This document shows, one piece after another, positions 18,993 to 27,533 of a stretch of DNA of 64,000 bases. The DNA comes from Nocardia cyriacigeorgica GUH-2. GTDB taxonomy: Bacteria > Actinomycetota > Actinomycetes > Mycobacteriales > Mycobacteriaceae. Numbering within the stretch: the stretch's first letter is position 1; each line of letters starts with the position of its first letter. The translations under genes were made by a program, and so were the position numbers. A model generated the notes under the pieces. It was not told the DNA's origin. It did no database searches and saw nothing but the letters and a program-made list of their open reading frames with translations. The stretch lies in assembly GCF_000284035.1 (NCBI RefSeq), contig NC_016887.1, forward strand, positions 620,001-684,000, read 5' to 3'.

Positions 18993-19913
18993 ATGGTGGA
19001 TCGAGTTCTTGTAACACTCGACGGCGAGGTCCGAGATGCGGACGCGCCGTTGTTGTTTGCCGACGATATCGGCGCATTGCGTGGTGATGGCGTTTTCGAA
19101 ACGATTTTGGTCCGTGAGGGCAATCCGTGCGCCCTCGAATTCCATCTCGCGCGGCTGCGCCGCTCGGCCCAGGCGCTCGATCTACCGGAACCCGAACTCG
19201 GCCGCTGGCGCGAGGCGATCGAGACCGCGGCCAAGGAATGGGGCGCCGAGCAGGAGGGGCTGATGCGGCTGGTGCTGACCCGCGGCCGCGATGCCGACCT
19301 CAACAGCGTCAAGGCCTCGGTGACCTCCGGCGAGCTGTCGGAGACGGTGCCGGTGCCGACGTCGTATGTGCTGGTTGTCGGCGTGCCGGCTCGTGTCGCC
19401 AAGGCCAGGACCGAGGGCGTCTCGGTGGTGACGCTGGCGCGCGGTATCTCGATCGATCTGGCGCAGGCCGCGCCGTGGCAGCTGCTCGGCGCGAAAACGC
19501 TGTCCTACGCGACGAATATGGCCGCGCTGCGGTTCGCCGCCCGGATGGGTGCCGACGATGTGATCTTCACCAGTACCGAGAATCGGGTGCTCGAGGGTCC
19601 GCGCTCCACCGTGGTGATCGTGCGGGACAAGCAATTGATCACCCCGCCCGCGAAGAACGGTGTGCTGCCGGGGGTCACCCAGCGCGCGTTCTACGCCGAG
19701 GCGGAGAAGGCAGGCTACGACTGCCGCTACGAATCGCTCTACACCGCTGACCTGCTCACTTGCGACAGCATCTGGATGCTGTCGAGCATCACCCTGGCCG
19801 CCCGGGTGAACTCGCTGGACGGGCTGCGGATGTCGGCGCCGGACAATGCCGCCGAGATCGTCGAGCTGGTCGAGCGCGGTATCGAGCGGGTGGGGTCGAT
19901 CGCCGACTGGTGA
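18993..19913 (+). CDS. class IV PLP-dependent enzyme (aminodeoxychorismate lyase-like)
   Basis: 306 residues, ATG at 18993. Fold-type IV aminotransferases include PabC (aminodeoxychorismate lyase), IlvE and D-alanine aminotransferase. Seen: GDGVFETILVREG near residue 30, HLARLRRSA, the PLP-Lys segment LLGAKTLSYATNM near residue 170, and ENRVLEGPRSTVVIV. The GDGVFET and length favour PabC-type lyase, giving p-aminobenzoate for folate, but substrate identity is inferred. It is followed by the palindrome-rich cyd promoter region. Confidence 0.8.
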   Translation: MVDRVLVTLDGEVRDADAPLLFADDIGALRGDGVFETILVREGNPCALEFHLARLRRSAQALDLPEPELGRWREAIETAAKEWGAEQEGLMRLVLTRGRDADLNSVKASVTSGELSETVPVPTSYVLVVGVPARVAKARTEGVSVVTLARGISIDLAQAAPWQLLGAKTLSYATNMAALRFAARMGADDVIFTSTENRVLEGPRSTVVIVRDKQLITPPAKNGVLPGVTQRAFYAEAEKAGYDCRYESLYTADLLTCDSIWMLSSITLAARVNSLDGLRMSAPDNAAEIVELVERGIERVGSIADW

Positions 19914-19950
19914 ATCCCGGGCCCGACCGGCCCGCGAACGGTCGGCGTGT

Positions 19951-19966
19951 CGTGTCGCGCGACACG
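19951..19966. promoter_or_regulatory. 16-bp perfect palindrome upstream of cydA
   Basis: CGTGTCGCGCGACACG is fully self-complementary and lies 65-80 bp before the cydA start in a 117-bp intergenic region. It is a candidate operator for a dimeric repressor (Rex- or TetR-like); the regulator is not identified. Confidence 0.6.
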
Positions 19967-19986
19967 TTGACCGGGCTGACCTGCCG

Positions 19987-20013
19987 CGTAGTCTTTACTA
20001 CGACACGTCGTAG
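19987..20013. promoter_or_regulatory. two overlapping inverted repeats next to the cydA ribosome site
   Basis: CGTAGT(19987-19992)-N4-ACTACG(19997-20002) overlaps CTACGAC(19998-20004)-AC-GTCGTAG(20007-20013). The repeats share the ACTACG arm and end 7 bp before the Shine-Dalgarno GGAGG (20020-20025 region), so either an operator or mutually exclusive mRNA hairpins is possible. Confidence 0.6.
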
Positions 20014-20030
20014 ATCGCCAGGAGGTCGGT

Positions 20031-21524
20031 GTGAGTGCCTTGGACGTCTCGCGGTGGCAGTTCGGCATCACGACCGTCTACCACTTTCTGTTCGTGCCGC
20101 TCACCATCGGCCTCGCCCCGCTCATCGCGGGTATGCAGACCGCATGGGTGATCACCGGCAAGGAACACTGGTACCGGCTCACCAAGTTCTTCGGGAAGCT
20201 GTTCCTGATCAACTTCGCCCTCGGCGTTGCCACCGGCATCGTGCAGGAATTCCAGTTCGGCATGAACTGGAGCGAGTACTCCCGCTTCGTCGGCGACGTC
20301 TTCGGCGCACCGCTGGCGCTGGAGGGCCTGGTCGCCTTCTTCATGGAGTCCACCTTCATCGGACTCTGGATCTTCGGCTGGTCCCGGCTACCGAAACTGC
20401 TGCACCTGGCGACCATTTGGATGGTGGCCATCGGCGTCAACGCCTCGGCGTACTTCATCATCGCCGCCAACTCGTTCATGCAGCACCCGGTCGGCGCCCG
20501 GTACAACCCGGAGACCGGGCGCGCGGAGCTGACCAGCATCGTCGAGCTGCTCACCAATAACACCGCGCTCGCGGCGTTCCCGCACGTCGTCGCGGGATCG
20601 TTCCTCACCGCCGCCACCTTCGTCGCCGGCATCTCGGGCTGGTGGATGGTGCGCAACGCGCGCAGCGGCGACGAGAAGAAGCTCGCCGACGCCCGCACCA
20701 TGTGGCGGCCGGCGGCGCGGGTGTCGCTGCTGGTGATCGTGTTGTCCGGGGTGGCGCTGATCTACACCGGTGACGTCCAGGGCAAGCTGATGTTCGAACA
20801 GCAGCCGATGAAGATGGCGTCGGCGGAATCGTTGTGCCACACCGCGACCAACCCCGACTTCTCGGTGCTGACCGTCGGCACGCACAACAACTGCGACAGC
20901 GTCACCCACGTCATCGAGGTGCCGTATGTGCTGCCGTGGCTGGCCGAGGGCAAGTTCACCGGCGTCACCCTCGACGGCGTAGTCGACCTCCAGCAGGCCT
21001 ACAACGAGAAGTACGGCGTCGGCGACTACCGGCCCAACCTGTTCGTCACCTACTGGTCCTTCCGCGCCATGATCGGCCTGGCCGGCGGCTCGGCCCTGCT
21101 CGTCTTCGCCGGGCTGTGGGTGACCCGGCGCGGGCGGGTGCCCGATCAGCGCTGGTTCTCCTGGCTGAGCCTGCTCGCCATTCCCACCCCGTTCCTGGCC
21201 AACAGCGCGGGCTGGGTGTTCACCGAGATGGGGCGCCAGCCCTGGGTGGTGGTGCCCAACCCGACCGGCGATCCGAACCTGCGGCTGCTGGTGCAGGACG
21301 GTGTGTCGAACCATTCCGCGACCACGGTCTGGATCTCGCTGATCACCTTCACGATCCTGTACGGCCTGTTGGCGATGGTGTGGTTCTACCTGATGCGCCG
21401 CTACGTCATCGAGGGGCCGGAGAAACCCGCCGAACCCAAGGGCGGCCCGGACGATACCGGGGCGCCGGGTGCGAAACCACGCACCGAAGAGCCTGCCGTC
21501 GAACAGCTTTCGTTCGCCTACTAG
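20031..21524 (+). CDS. cydA: cytochrome bd ubiquinol/menaquinol oxidase subunit I
   Basis: 497 residues, GTG start with AGGAGG about 7 bp upstream. It is the heme-bearing subunit of cytochrome bd, a high-affinity O2 reductase in the membrane. Seen: His18 in TTVYHFLFVPLT (heme b595 ligand), ALEGLVAFFMEST with the conserved Glu pair, FPHVVAGS with the second His, and TEMGRQPWVV with the heme b558 Met. The quinol loop is short, as in actinobacteria. It is the first gene of cydABDC; the upstream palindromes suggest control by oxygen or redox state. Confidence 0.97.
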   Translation: MSALDVSRWQFGITTVYHFLFVPLTIGLAPLIAGMQTAWVITGKEHWYRLTKFFGKLFLINFALGVATGIVQEFQFGMNWSEYSRFVGDVFGAPLALEGLVAFFMESTFIGLWIFGWSRLPKLLHLATIWMVAIGVNASAYFIIAANSFMQHPVGARYNPETGRAELTSIVELLTNNTALAAFPHVVAGSFLTAATFVAGISGWWMVRNARSGDEKKLADARTMWRPAARVSLLVIVLSGVALIYTGDVQGKLMFEQQPMKMASAESLCHTATNPDFSVLTVGTHNNCDSVTHVIEVPYVLPWLAEGKFTGVTLDGVVDLQQAYNEKYGVGDYRPNLFVTYWSFRAMIGLAGGSALLVFAGLWVTRRGRVPDQRWFSWLSLLAIPTPFLANSAGWVFTEMGRQPWVVVPNPTGDPNLRLLVQDGVSNHSATTVWISLITFTILYGLLAMVWFYLMRRYVIEGPEKPAEPKGGPDDTGAPGAKPRTEEPAVEQLSFAY

Positions 21525-21533
21525 GAGCCGACG

Positions 21534-22565
21534 ATGGATCTGCAAGAGTTCTGGTTCGTTCTGATCGGCGTGCTGTTCACGGGGTACTTCGTGCTGGAGG
21601 GTTTCGACTTCGGCGTCGGCATGCTGATGCCGGTGCTGGGACGGGCCTCCGATACCCGGCGGCGCGTGGTGCTCAACACCATCGGCCCGGTCTGGGACGG
21701 CAACGAAGTGTGGCTGATCACCGCCGGTGGCGCCATGTTCGCGGCCTTCCCGGAGTGGTACGCCAGCCTGTTCTCCGGGTTCTATTTCCCGCTGCTGTTG
21801 CTGCTGGTCGCGCTGATCCTGCGGATCTGCGCCATCGAATACCGCGGCAAGATCGATGATCCGGTCTGGCGGGCCCGCTGCGACCTCGGCATCGGCATCG
21901 GATCCTGGGTGCCCGCGCTGGCCTGGGGCTGGGTCTTCGCCAATATCGTGCGCGGCGTCCCGCTCGACGCCGACCACCAGATGACCGGCTCGTTCCTGGA
22001 CCTGCTCAGCCCGTACGCGCTGCTCGGCGCGCTCACCACCGGCCTGCTGTTCGCACTGCACGGCGCGGTGTTCCTGAGCCTGAAGACGGGCGGCGAGGTG
22101 CGCGAGGCCGCCATGCGCACCGGGCGGCTGCTGCTGGCGCCCACCGCGCTGGTGGTCGGCGGCTTCGGGCTGTGGACCCAGCTCGCCTACGGCGCGGACT
22201 GGACCTGGATCCCGCTCGGGCTCGCGGTGCTCGGCCTGGTCGGCGCGGCGGCGGCGCACTTCGCGCAACGCGACGGCTGGGCGTTCACCGGGACCGCGCT
22301 GGTGGTGGCGGCCGCGACGGTGCTGCTGTTCGGCTCGCTGTTCCCGGACGTGCTGCCCTCGACCATCGACCCCGCGTTCAGCCTGAACGTCGACAACGCC
22401 TCGTCCACGCCGTACACCCTGAAGGTGATGAGCTGGGCGGCGCTGATCGTGACGCCGGTGGTGCTGCTCTACCAGGGCTGGACCTACTGGGTGTTCCGCA
22501 AGCGGATTACCGTGGAGCAGATCCCGCCCGGTATCGGTCTGTCGCGCCAACCCGTCGAGGAGTAG
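21534..22565 (+). CDS. cydB: cytochrome bd oxidase subunit II
   Basis: 343 residues, ATG nine bases after cydA. It is a membrane protein with about eight to nine helices, starting DLQEFWFVLIGVLFTGYFVLEGFDFGVGM, the CydB hallmark. GPVWDGNEVWLITAGG follows near residue 48. CydB packs against CydA to form the oxidase. Length and motifs are normal. The stop is followed after 3 bp by cydD, so expression is operonic. Confidence 0.97.
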   Translation: MDLQEFWFVLIGVLFTGYFVLEGFDFGVGMLMPVLGRASDTRRRVVLNTIGPVWDGNEVWLITAGGAMFAAFPEWYASLFSGFYFPLLLLLVALILRICAIEYRGKIDDPVWRARCDLGIGIGSWVPALAWGWVFANIVRGVPLDADHQMTGSFLDLLSPYALLGALTTGLLFALHGAVFLSLKTGGEVREAAMRTGRLLLAPTALVVGGFGLWTQLAYGADWTWIPLGLAVLGLVGAAAAHFAQRDGWAFTGTALVVAAATVLLFGSLFPDVLPSTIDPAFSLNVDNASSTPYTLKVMSWAALIVTPVVLLYQGWTYWVFRKRITVEQIPPGIGLSRQPVEE

Positions 22566-22568
22566 GTC

Positions 22569-24647
22569 ATGGCCCGCCGCCCGCCCGTCGACCCGCGTCT
22601 GTGGCGGTACGCGCGTTCGGCCCGGCGCTATCTGGCGCTCAGTGTCGGGCTCTCGGTCCTGACCACCGTCGCCATCGTGGTGGCGGCGGTGATGATCGGG
22701 CGGGTGCTGGCCGGGGTGATCACCGATCCTGCGGTCCGCACGATCGGCGCGTGGACTGTCGAGTTGATCGTGCTCGCGGTGGCCGTTGGCGGGCGGGTGC
22801 TGGCGACCTGGGTGCAGGCCAGAATCGCGCACCGGGCCGGCGCCTCGGTGGTCGCCGAACTCGAACAGTCGGTGCTCGAAGCGGGGGCGCAGCTGCCGCC
22901 GCGGGAATTGGAGTCGCGCCGAACCGAATTGGCGGTCGTGGTCGGCACCGGCCTGTCCGGGCTGCGCGGCTACCTCGTCGGCTATCTGCCGGCCCTGCTG
23001 CTGGCGGTGCTGGTGCCGCCGGTGGTGTGGATCGTCATCGCGCTGCACGATCTGACCTCCGCCATCATCGTGGTGATCACGCTGCCGCTCATCCCGATCT
23101 TCATGATCCTCATCGGGCTGCTCACCGAGGGACGGGCGCGCGCGACGCTGGACGCGACTACGCGGCTGTCGGATCAGTTGCTCGACCTGTTTGCCGGCAT
23201 GCCGACTTTGCGGGCGCTGGGGCGCGAGAGTGCGGCGGGTGAACCACGCACCATGGCGGGGCGGGTGCAGGAACTCGGTGACGCACTCCGCCGGCGCACC
23301 ATGTCCGCGCTGCGCATCGCCTTCCTGTCCTCGATGGTGCTGGAGATGCTGGCCACGCTGTCGGTCGCGCTGATCGCCGTCTCCATCGGCCTGCGCCTGG
23401 TGTTCGGTGAGATGAGCCTGTACGCGGGCGTCGTCGCGCTGGTGCTGGCGCCCGAGGTGTATCTGCCGCTGCGGACCGTGGGGGAGCGGTTCCACGCGGC
23501 GCAGGACGGGATGGCTGCGGCGGATAAGGCGTTCGCGGTGCTCGATCCGGGCGGTTCGGATGGGGAGGCGGACGACTCGGCAGCCGAGGGCGATCGCCGG
23601 ATCGACTCCTCGACCCACCGTTCGGCGGACGACGGCGGATCCACCGATCTCATCGATCGAGCGACTGAGCCCCCTGGCAGCGCGCGCTCGTCCGAGACTT
23701 CGCTGCACGAGGCGAGTGGCCCGGGCAACCGCCCGGTGCAGGCCGGTCCGGCCGTCGACAGCAGCGATCCGGGCCGTGGACGTGCCGGGAGCGAGCGTTC
23801 GACCGAGACTTCGATCCATGTCTCGAACGGGCCCGGCGGGCGCGCGTCCGACGCGCCACGCCAGGACGTTGCGAGGCACGGCGCCGCGCAGAATGGCGCC
23901 GCGGTGCATTCCGGTGGATCTGATGCGAAGCCGTCCGCCGGCCTCATCGAACTGCGTGATCTCGCTGTCCGCGCCCGCGATGGTCTCGCGCCGGATGGTC
24001 TGTCGGCGGTGCTGAAACCGGGTGCGGTGACGGTGCTGACCGGGCCGAACGGATGTGGGAAATCGACTGTGCTGCAAGCTGTGCTCGGGCTGATCACCCC
24101 GGATCGCGGTGCGGTGCGGGTCGACGGAACCGACGTGCGCGACCTCGATTCGGCGCGGTGGTGGTCGCGGGTGGCGTGGTTGCCGCAGCGTCCGGTGCTG
24201 GTGCCGGGCACCCTGCGGGAGAACCTCGAACTGCTCGGCGCCCGCATCACCGAACCGCCGCGCAAGCAGTCGGCTCGCGTGCTGGACGAACTCGAGGCCG
24301 CCTGCACGGCAACCGGTTTCGACGCAGTGCTGGACGAGCTTCCCGACCGCTGGGACACCCGGGTCGGCGCCGGCGGTGCGGGCCTGTCTCTCGGCCAGCG
24401 TCAACGCATGGCGCTCACTCGCGTTTTGGCCGCCGACCGTCCCATCCTGCTCCTCGACGAGCCCACCGCCCACCTCGACGCCGAGAGCGAGGCCACCGTC
24501 CTGACCGCCCTCACCGCCCGCGCCCGCACCGGCGCCACCGTCGTCATCGTCGCCCACCGCCCGCCCCTGCTCGCGGTGGCGGACAACGTGATCGAGGTGC
24601 CCGCCTCCACGACCGTGGCGGCAGGGGAGGAGCGCAGCCATGGGTGA
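22569..24647 (+). CDS. cydD: thiol reductant ABC exporter subunit CydD, with enlarged linker
   Basis: 692 residues, about 120-150 longer than usual CydD. CydDC is a heterodimeric exporter needed to assemble cytochrome bd. Residues 1-328 form the six-helix membrane domain (LALSVGLSVLTTVAIVVAAVMIGR opens it). Residues about 329-457 are a polar linker rich in Ser, Gly, Asp and Arg with an internal duplication. The nucleotide-binding domain follows, with Walker A GPNGCGKST, signature LSLGQRQR, Walker B ILLLDEPTAHLD and the H-loop VIVAHRPP. It overlaps cydC by eight bases. Confidence 0.94.
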   Translation: MARRPPVDPRLWRYARSARRYLALSVGLSVLTTVAIVVAAVMIGRVLAGVITDPAVRTIGAWTVELIVLAVAVGGRVLATWVQARIAHRAGASVVAELEQSVLEAGAQLPPRELESRRTELAVVVGTGLSGLRGYLVGYLPALLLAVLVPPVVWIVIALHDLTSAIIVVITLPLIPIFMILIGLLTEGRARATLDATTRLSDQLLDLFAGMPTLRALGRESAAGEPRTMAGRVQELGDALRRRTMSALRIAFLSSMVLEMLATLSVALIAVSIGLRLVFGEMSLYAGVVALVLAPEVYLPLRTVGERFHAAQDGMAAADKAFAVLDPGGSDGEADDSAAEGDRRIDSSTHRSADDGGSTDLIDRATEPPGSARSSETSLHEASGPGNRPVQAGPAVDSSDPGRGRAGSERSTETSIHVSNGPGGRASDAPRQDVARHGAAQNGAAVHSGGSDAKPSAGLIELRDLAVRARDGLAPDGLSAVLKPGAVTVLTGPNGCGKSTVLQAVLGLITPDRGAVRVDGTDVRDLDSARWWSRVAWLPQRPVLVPGTLRENLELLGARITEPPRKQSARVLDELEAACTATGFDAVLDELPDRWDTRVGAGGAGLSLGQRQRMALTRVLAADRPILLLDEPTAHLDAESEATVLTALTARARTGATVVIVAHRPPLLAVADNVIEVPASTTVAAGEERSHG

Positions 24648-26325
24648 ATTCGTGACCGACCTGCGCGGGATGTGGGCGATGCTGAGGCTGTCGCCGTGGC
24701 GGGTGGCGGTGGCCATCGCGTGGGGTGTGCTGGCGCTGGGCAGCGGGCTGGCGTTGGCCGCGTTGGCGGCGTGGTTGATCGCGCGGGCCTGGCAGATGCC
24801 GCCGGTGCTGGATCTGACCGTCGCGGTGGTGGCGGTGCGGGCGCTCGGTATCTCGCGCGGGCTGTGCCGGTATCTGGAGCGGCTGGCCACCCATGATGTG
24901 GCGTTGCGCGCGATGACGACGGCGCGGACGTCCACCTACCGCACCCTGGCACGGTCGAATCTCTGGATCCCGCGCCGGAATTCGAGCCCGGGGGCATCGG
25001 GTCGATCGACCACCCACCTGCGCCGCGGTGACCTGCTGGTGCGGGTCGGCAGCGATATCGACGATCTCGGTGCCGTGGTGGTCCGCTCGTTCGTGCCGAT
25101 CGCCGTTGCCGCGATCCTGTCGATCGCCGCCGTGGTGCTGCTCGGGCTCATCTCGGTCGCCGCCGCCGCGATTCTGGCTGTGGCGCTGATCGTTTCGGGT
25201 GTCCTCGCGCCCTGGCTCTCGGCGCGCGCGGCCGCCGCGGCCGAACGGGCGGTGCGCGCCGACCGTGCGGAGTTCACCGCGCAGGCGCTGACCGTGCTGG
25301 ATCACGCCCCGGAGCTGCGCGTCGCCGGCCGCTTGGACGACGCCCTCGCCGCCGCCGCGACCGCGAGTAAGCGGGCCGTCGCCGCCGAGGACGCCGCCGC
25401 CTCCCGCAGCGCCTGGTCGGCCGCCGCCACCCCGCTGTCCATCGGCGCCAGTGTGCTCGGCGCCCTGCTCATCGGCATCACCCTCTACGGCCCCGACGGC
25501 GGCGCGCCGGGCGCCATGACCCCGATGGCCCTGACCATCCTGGTCCTGCTGCCCCTGTCCGCCTTCGAGGCCGTCGGCCCCCTCCCCGCCGCCGCCCAAA
25601 CCCTCACCACCGCCCGCGCCGCCCTGCACCGGCTGAATGCGGTGCGCGCATCCGATGACAGCCAAGTAGCGTCGGACCGGATGGAGCCCGGCACACTCCC
25701 CAGCCCGGTGACCGAATTCCCCGCCCGCCCGGACGCCCAGCGAATCGCCATTATCGGCCCCAGCGGCGCAGGCAAAACCACCCTGCTGATGGCCTGGGCG
25801 GGCCTGTTCGGCACCCCGGTCCCCGGCGTGACGTTCTTCGCCGAGGACGCCCACCTCTTCGGCACCAGCGTGTTGGAGAACCTGCGGGTCGCACGCGGCG
25901 ATCTCACGGCCGAGGAGGGCGAGCAAGCGCTGCGGGCGGTGGGCGCGGGCCCCTGGCTCGACTCCCTGCCCGGCGGCATCCACACCGATCTGGTCGGCGG
26001 GGCGGCAGCGGTCTCGGGTGGTCAGCGCCGCCGGATCCTGCTCGCGCGGGCGCTCATCTCCCCGGCCCGGGTACTGCTGCTCGACGAACCGACCGAGCAC
26101 CTGGAGGCCGAAGCGGGTGCGGACCTGCTGCGTGCCCTGCTCGACGCCCACAGCGGCCTGGTCGAACCCGGCCGCGCTGTGGTGGTCGTCACGCACCAGC
26201 TCCCGCCGGACCACCGCGCCGATCTGGTCTTGCACGTCGACGCATCAGGCCAGGTCAGCGCCGTTTCCGCCGCAGCGGACGGCATCGTGTCCGCCCCGCG
26301 CGAAATTCCGTTGCCGACCTCGTGA
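24640..26325 (+). CDS. cydC: thiol reductant ABC exporter subunit CydC
   Basis: 561 residues, ATG inside the end of cydD (8-bp overlap). It is the partner half-transporter of CydD, with a membrane domain up to about residue 340 and then the ATPase domain. Walker A GPSGAGKTT, signature VSGGQRRR, Walker B VLLLDEPTEHLEAE and H-loop VVVTHQ are present. The ATPase is short because the segment between Walker A and signature is compact. No plus-strand gene follows; a leader-like element and then the convergent sulfur operon come next. Confidence 0.93.
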   Translation: MGEFVTDLRGMWAMLRLSPWRVAVAIAWGVLALGSGLALAALAAWLIARAWQMPPVLDLTVAVVAVRALGISRGLCRYLERLATHDVALRAMTTARTSTYRTLARSNLWIPRRNSSPGASGRSTTHLRRGDLLVRVGSDIDDLGAVVVRSFVPIAVAAILSIAAVVLLGLISVAAAAILAVALIVSGVLAPWLSARAAAAAERAVRADRAEFTAQALTVLDHAPELRVAGRLDDALAAAATASKRAVAAEDAAASRSAWSAAATPLSIGASVLGALLIGITLYGPDGGAPGAMTPMALTILVLLPLSAFEAVGPLPAAAQTLTTARAALHRLNAVRASDDSQVASDRMEPGTLPSPVTEFPARPDAQRIAIIGPSGAGKTTLLMAWAGLFGTPVPGVTFFAEDAHLFGTSVLENLRVARGDLTAEEGEQALRAVGAGPWLDSLPGGIHTDLVGGAAAVSGGQRRRILLARALISPARVLLLDEPTEHLEAEAGADLLRALLDAHSGLVEPGRAVVVVTHQLPPDHRADLVLHVDASGQVSAVSAAADGIVSAPREIPLPTS

Positions 26326-26356
26326 CCCCTGGCTAGATTCGTCAGTACACAAGGAA

Positions 26357-26411
26357 GGAGGTGGTCTGAAGAATGTTTGACTCTTGGACACGTGAGGTGG
26401 CTGCCCGCTAA
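26357..26411 (+). other. unidentified leader-like element with a 12-codon ORF
   Basis: GGAGG (26357-26362 region) precedes ATG at 26373; the frame reads MFDSWTREVAAR and ends at TAA 26409-26411. GGTGGT (26361-26366) or GGTGG (26396-26400) can pair with ACCACC (26415-26420), giving alternative stems. No plus-strand gene lies downstream, so it may be a small RNA, a remnant leader or a tiny peptide gene. Confidence 0.35.
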
Positions 26412-26567
26412 GGCACCACCGCTGTACGGATTCCGTTCGGCATGGCGCTGATAGCGAATCCCAGGCAGTCACCCGGCCCCCGAGTCCCCGATCTTGTCCG
26501 ATCGGGACCGATGTGCCCCGGCACACCGGTACGGCTCGGGGGTCGTTCCATATCCGGGCAAAACAAA

Positions 26568-26598
26568 AGCGCGGCACCCCGAACAGGGATGCCGCGCT
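26568..26598 (-). terminator. Rho-independent terminator of the sulfur operon
   Basis: Stem AGCGCGGCA (26568-26576) pairs with TGCCGCGCT (26590-26598), with an inner CCC/GGG pairing. On the minus strand it is followed by TTTTGTTTT. It lies 14 bp beyond the nitrobindin-like gene stop. Confidence 0.9.
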
Positions 26599-26611
26599 CG
26601 AAAAGCTCAGC

Positions 26612-27319
26612 TCAGCCGATATACCGCTGCAACCGCGCGGACAGCCGGGGCTCCAGCGGCCCGTCCGCCACCACACGCTCCTCGACGTAGGCCAGATCCC
26701 CGCCCTCGACGATCCCGTACAGCCGCTTGGCCCCGCCCACGACCACACCGGACTGGCTGCGGATCACCACATCGGTGGCCAGCTCCCAGGACGACTGGGT
26801 CAGCGCCTGACCGTAGAACAGCTCGACGATGCCGGAGCTGTGCGTCAACAGCAGTTCGATGACCTCGTCATCGGCGTCGGTGCCGACCCGCCAGTACCCG
26901 CTCTCGCGCAGATCGGGCCCGCCGTAGCTGCCGTCGGCTTCGATGATCCAGGAGCGGGAGTCCCAGGCCAGGAAGTCACCGCCGTCATGGGAGACGACGA
27001 TCTGCTGGCCGAACTTGTAGTCGCCGCGCTCGGGATCGTTGCCCTCGCCCTCACCGCGCCACACGCCGACCAGCGGCAGCAGCGCGAGCATGGCCGAACT
27101 CAGATCCGGCCCGAGCCGCAGATTGGCGGTGTCCTCGGGCAGCGGCAGGTCCGGCAGCACCGGGATATTGCGGGCGCCGGTCGATTTCGCCCGCTCGGCG
27201 GCGTCGGCCACCGCCTGATCACCGCTACGGCGCTCCGGACGCGGGGCCGGAGCGTTGCCGTTCATGTGTTCACTCGCGTGCTCGGCCGGATCGGAACCTT
27301 CGCTCGCGAGATCGCTCAT
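26612..27319 (-). CDS. nitrobindin-like / FABP-like beta-barrel protein
   Basis: 235 residues, ATG at 27319 overlapping the upstream small ORF (ATGA). After a polar N-terminus of about 75 residues comes a lipocalin-like barrel with [15 protein letters not shown], the conserved GxWxGxGxG turn, and SGYWRV further on. Known family: nitrobindins bind heme through a C-terminal His in a short motif before LxAxLxR. Here that region reads [14 protein letters not shown], without His, so heme binding is unlikely. Rv0813c-like proteins have been described as fatty-acid-binding-like. It is the last gene of the sulfurtransferase operon. Confidence 0.85.
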   Translation of the reverse strand: MSDLASEGSDPAEHASEHMNGNAPAPRPERRSGDQAVADAAERAKSTGARNIPVLPDLPLPEDTANLRLGPDLSSAMLALLPLVGVWRGEGEGNDPERGDYKFGQQIVVSHDGGDFLAWDSRSWIIEADGSYGGPDLRESGYWRVGTDADDEVIELLLTHSSGIVELFYGQALTQSSWELATDVVIRSQSGVVVGGAKRLYGIVEGGDLAYVEERVVADGPLEPRLSARLQRYIG

Positions 27320-27411
27320 GACTCGGTGAACAGCCGGTAGAAGACGTACAGGCCGAACCACCCGATGAGGATGGACACGGCCACCAGCAGAATCTCGAAG
27401 AAGAGGACCAC
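27316..27411 (-). CDS. 31-residue single-pass membrane peptide
   Basis: Runs from GTG at 27411 to TGA at 27316-27318, overlapping the ATG of the nitrobindin-like gene by four bases (ATGA). The peptide reads [20 protein letters not shown] then [11 protein letters not shown], almost entirely one hydrophobic helix with an Arg and Glu at the C-terminal end. Reading in frame further up meets TAG at 27421-27423, so this is the whole ORF. The ribosome site is weak. The tight coupling and membrane-like composition argue that it is real. The function is unknown. Confidence 0.6.
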   Translation of the reverse strand: MVLFFEILLVAVSILIGWFGLYVFYRLFTES

Positions 27412-27533
27412 ACCTGGAGTCTAGCTATTGCCATGCGGCCGGACGCAAACGCCCCCAGTGGCACAGCCCCGACGCACAGCGGCCCCGCAACCTCCGATGA
27501 CGGAGACTGCGGGGCCGCTGAACGGCTGCGAGA

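Noticed and set aside
20388..24935. A 1515-codon minus-strand open frame across cydA-cydC
   Set aside because: It runs antisense to four genes with complete motifs, is rich in Arg, Gln, His and Gly, and contains no recognisable domain.
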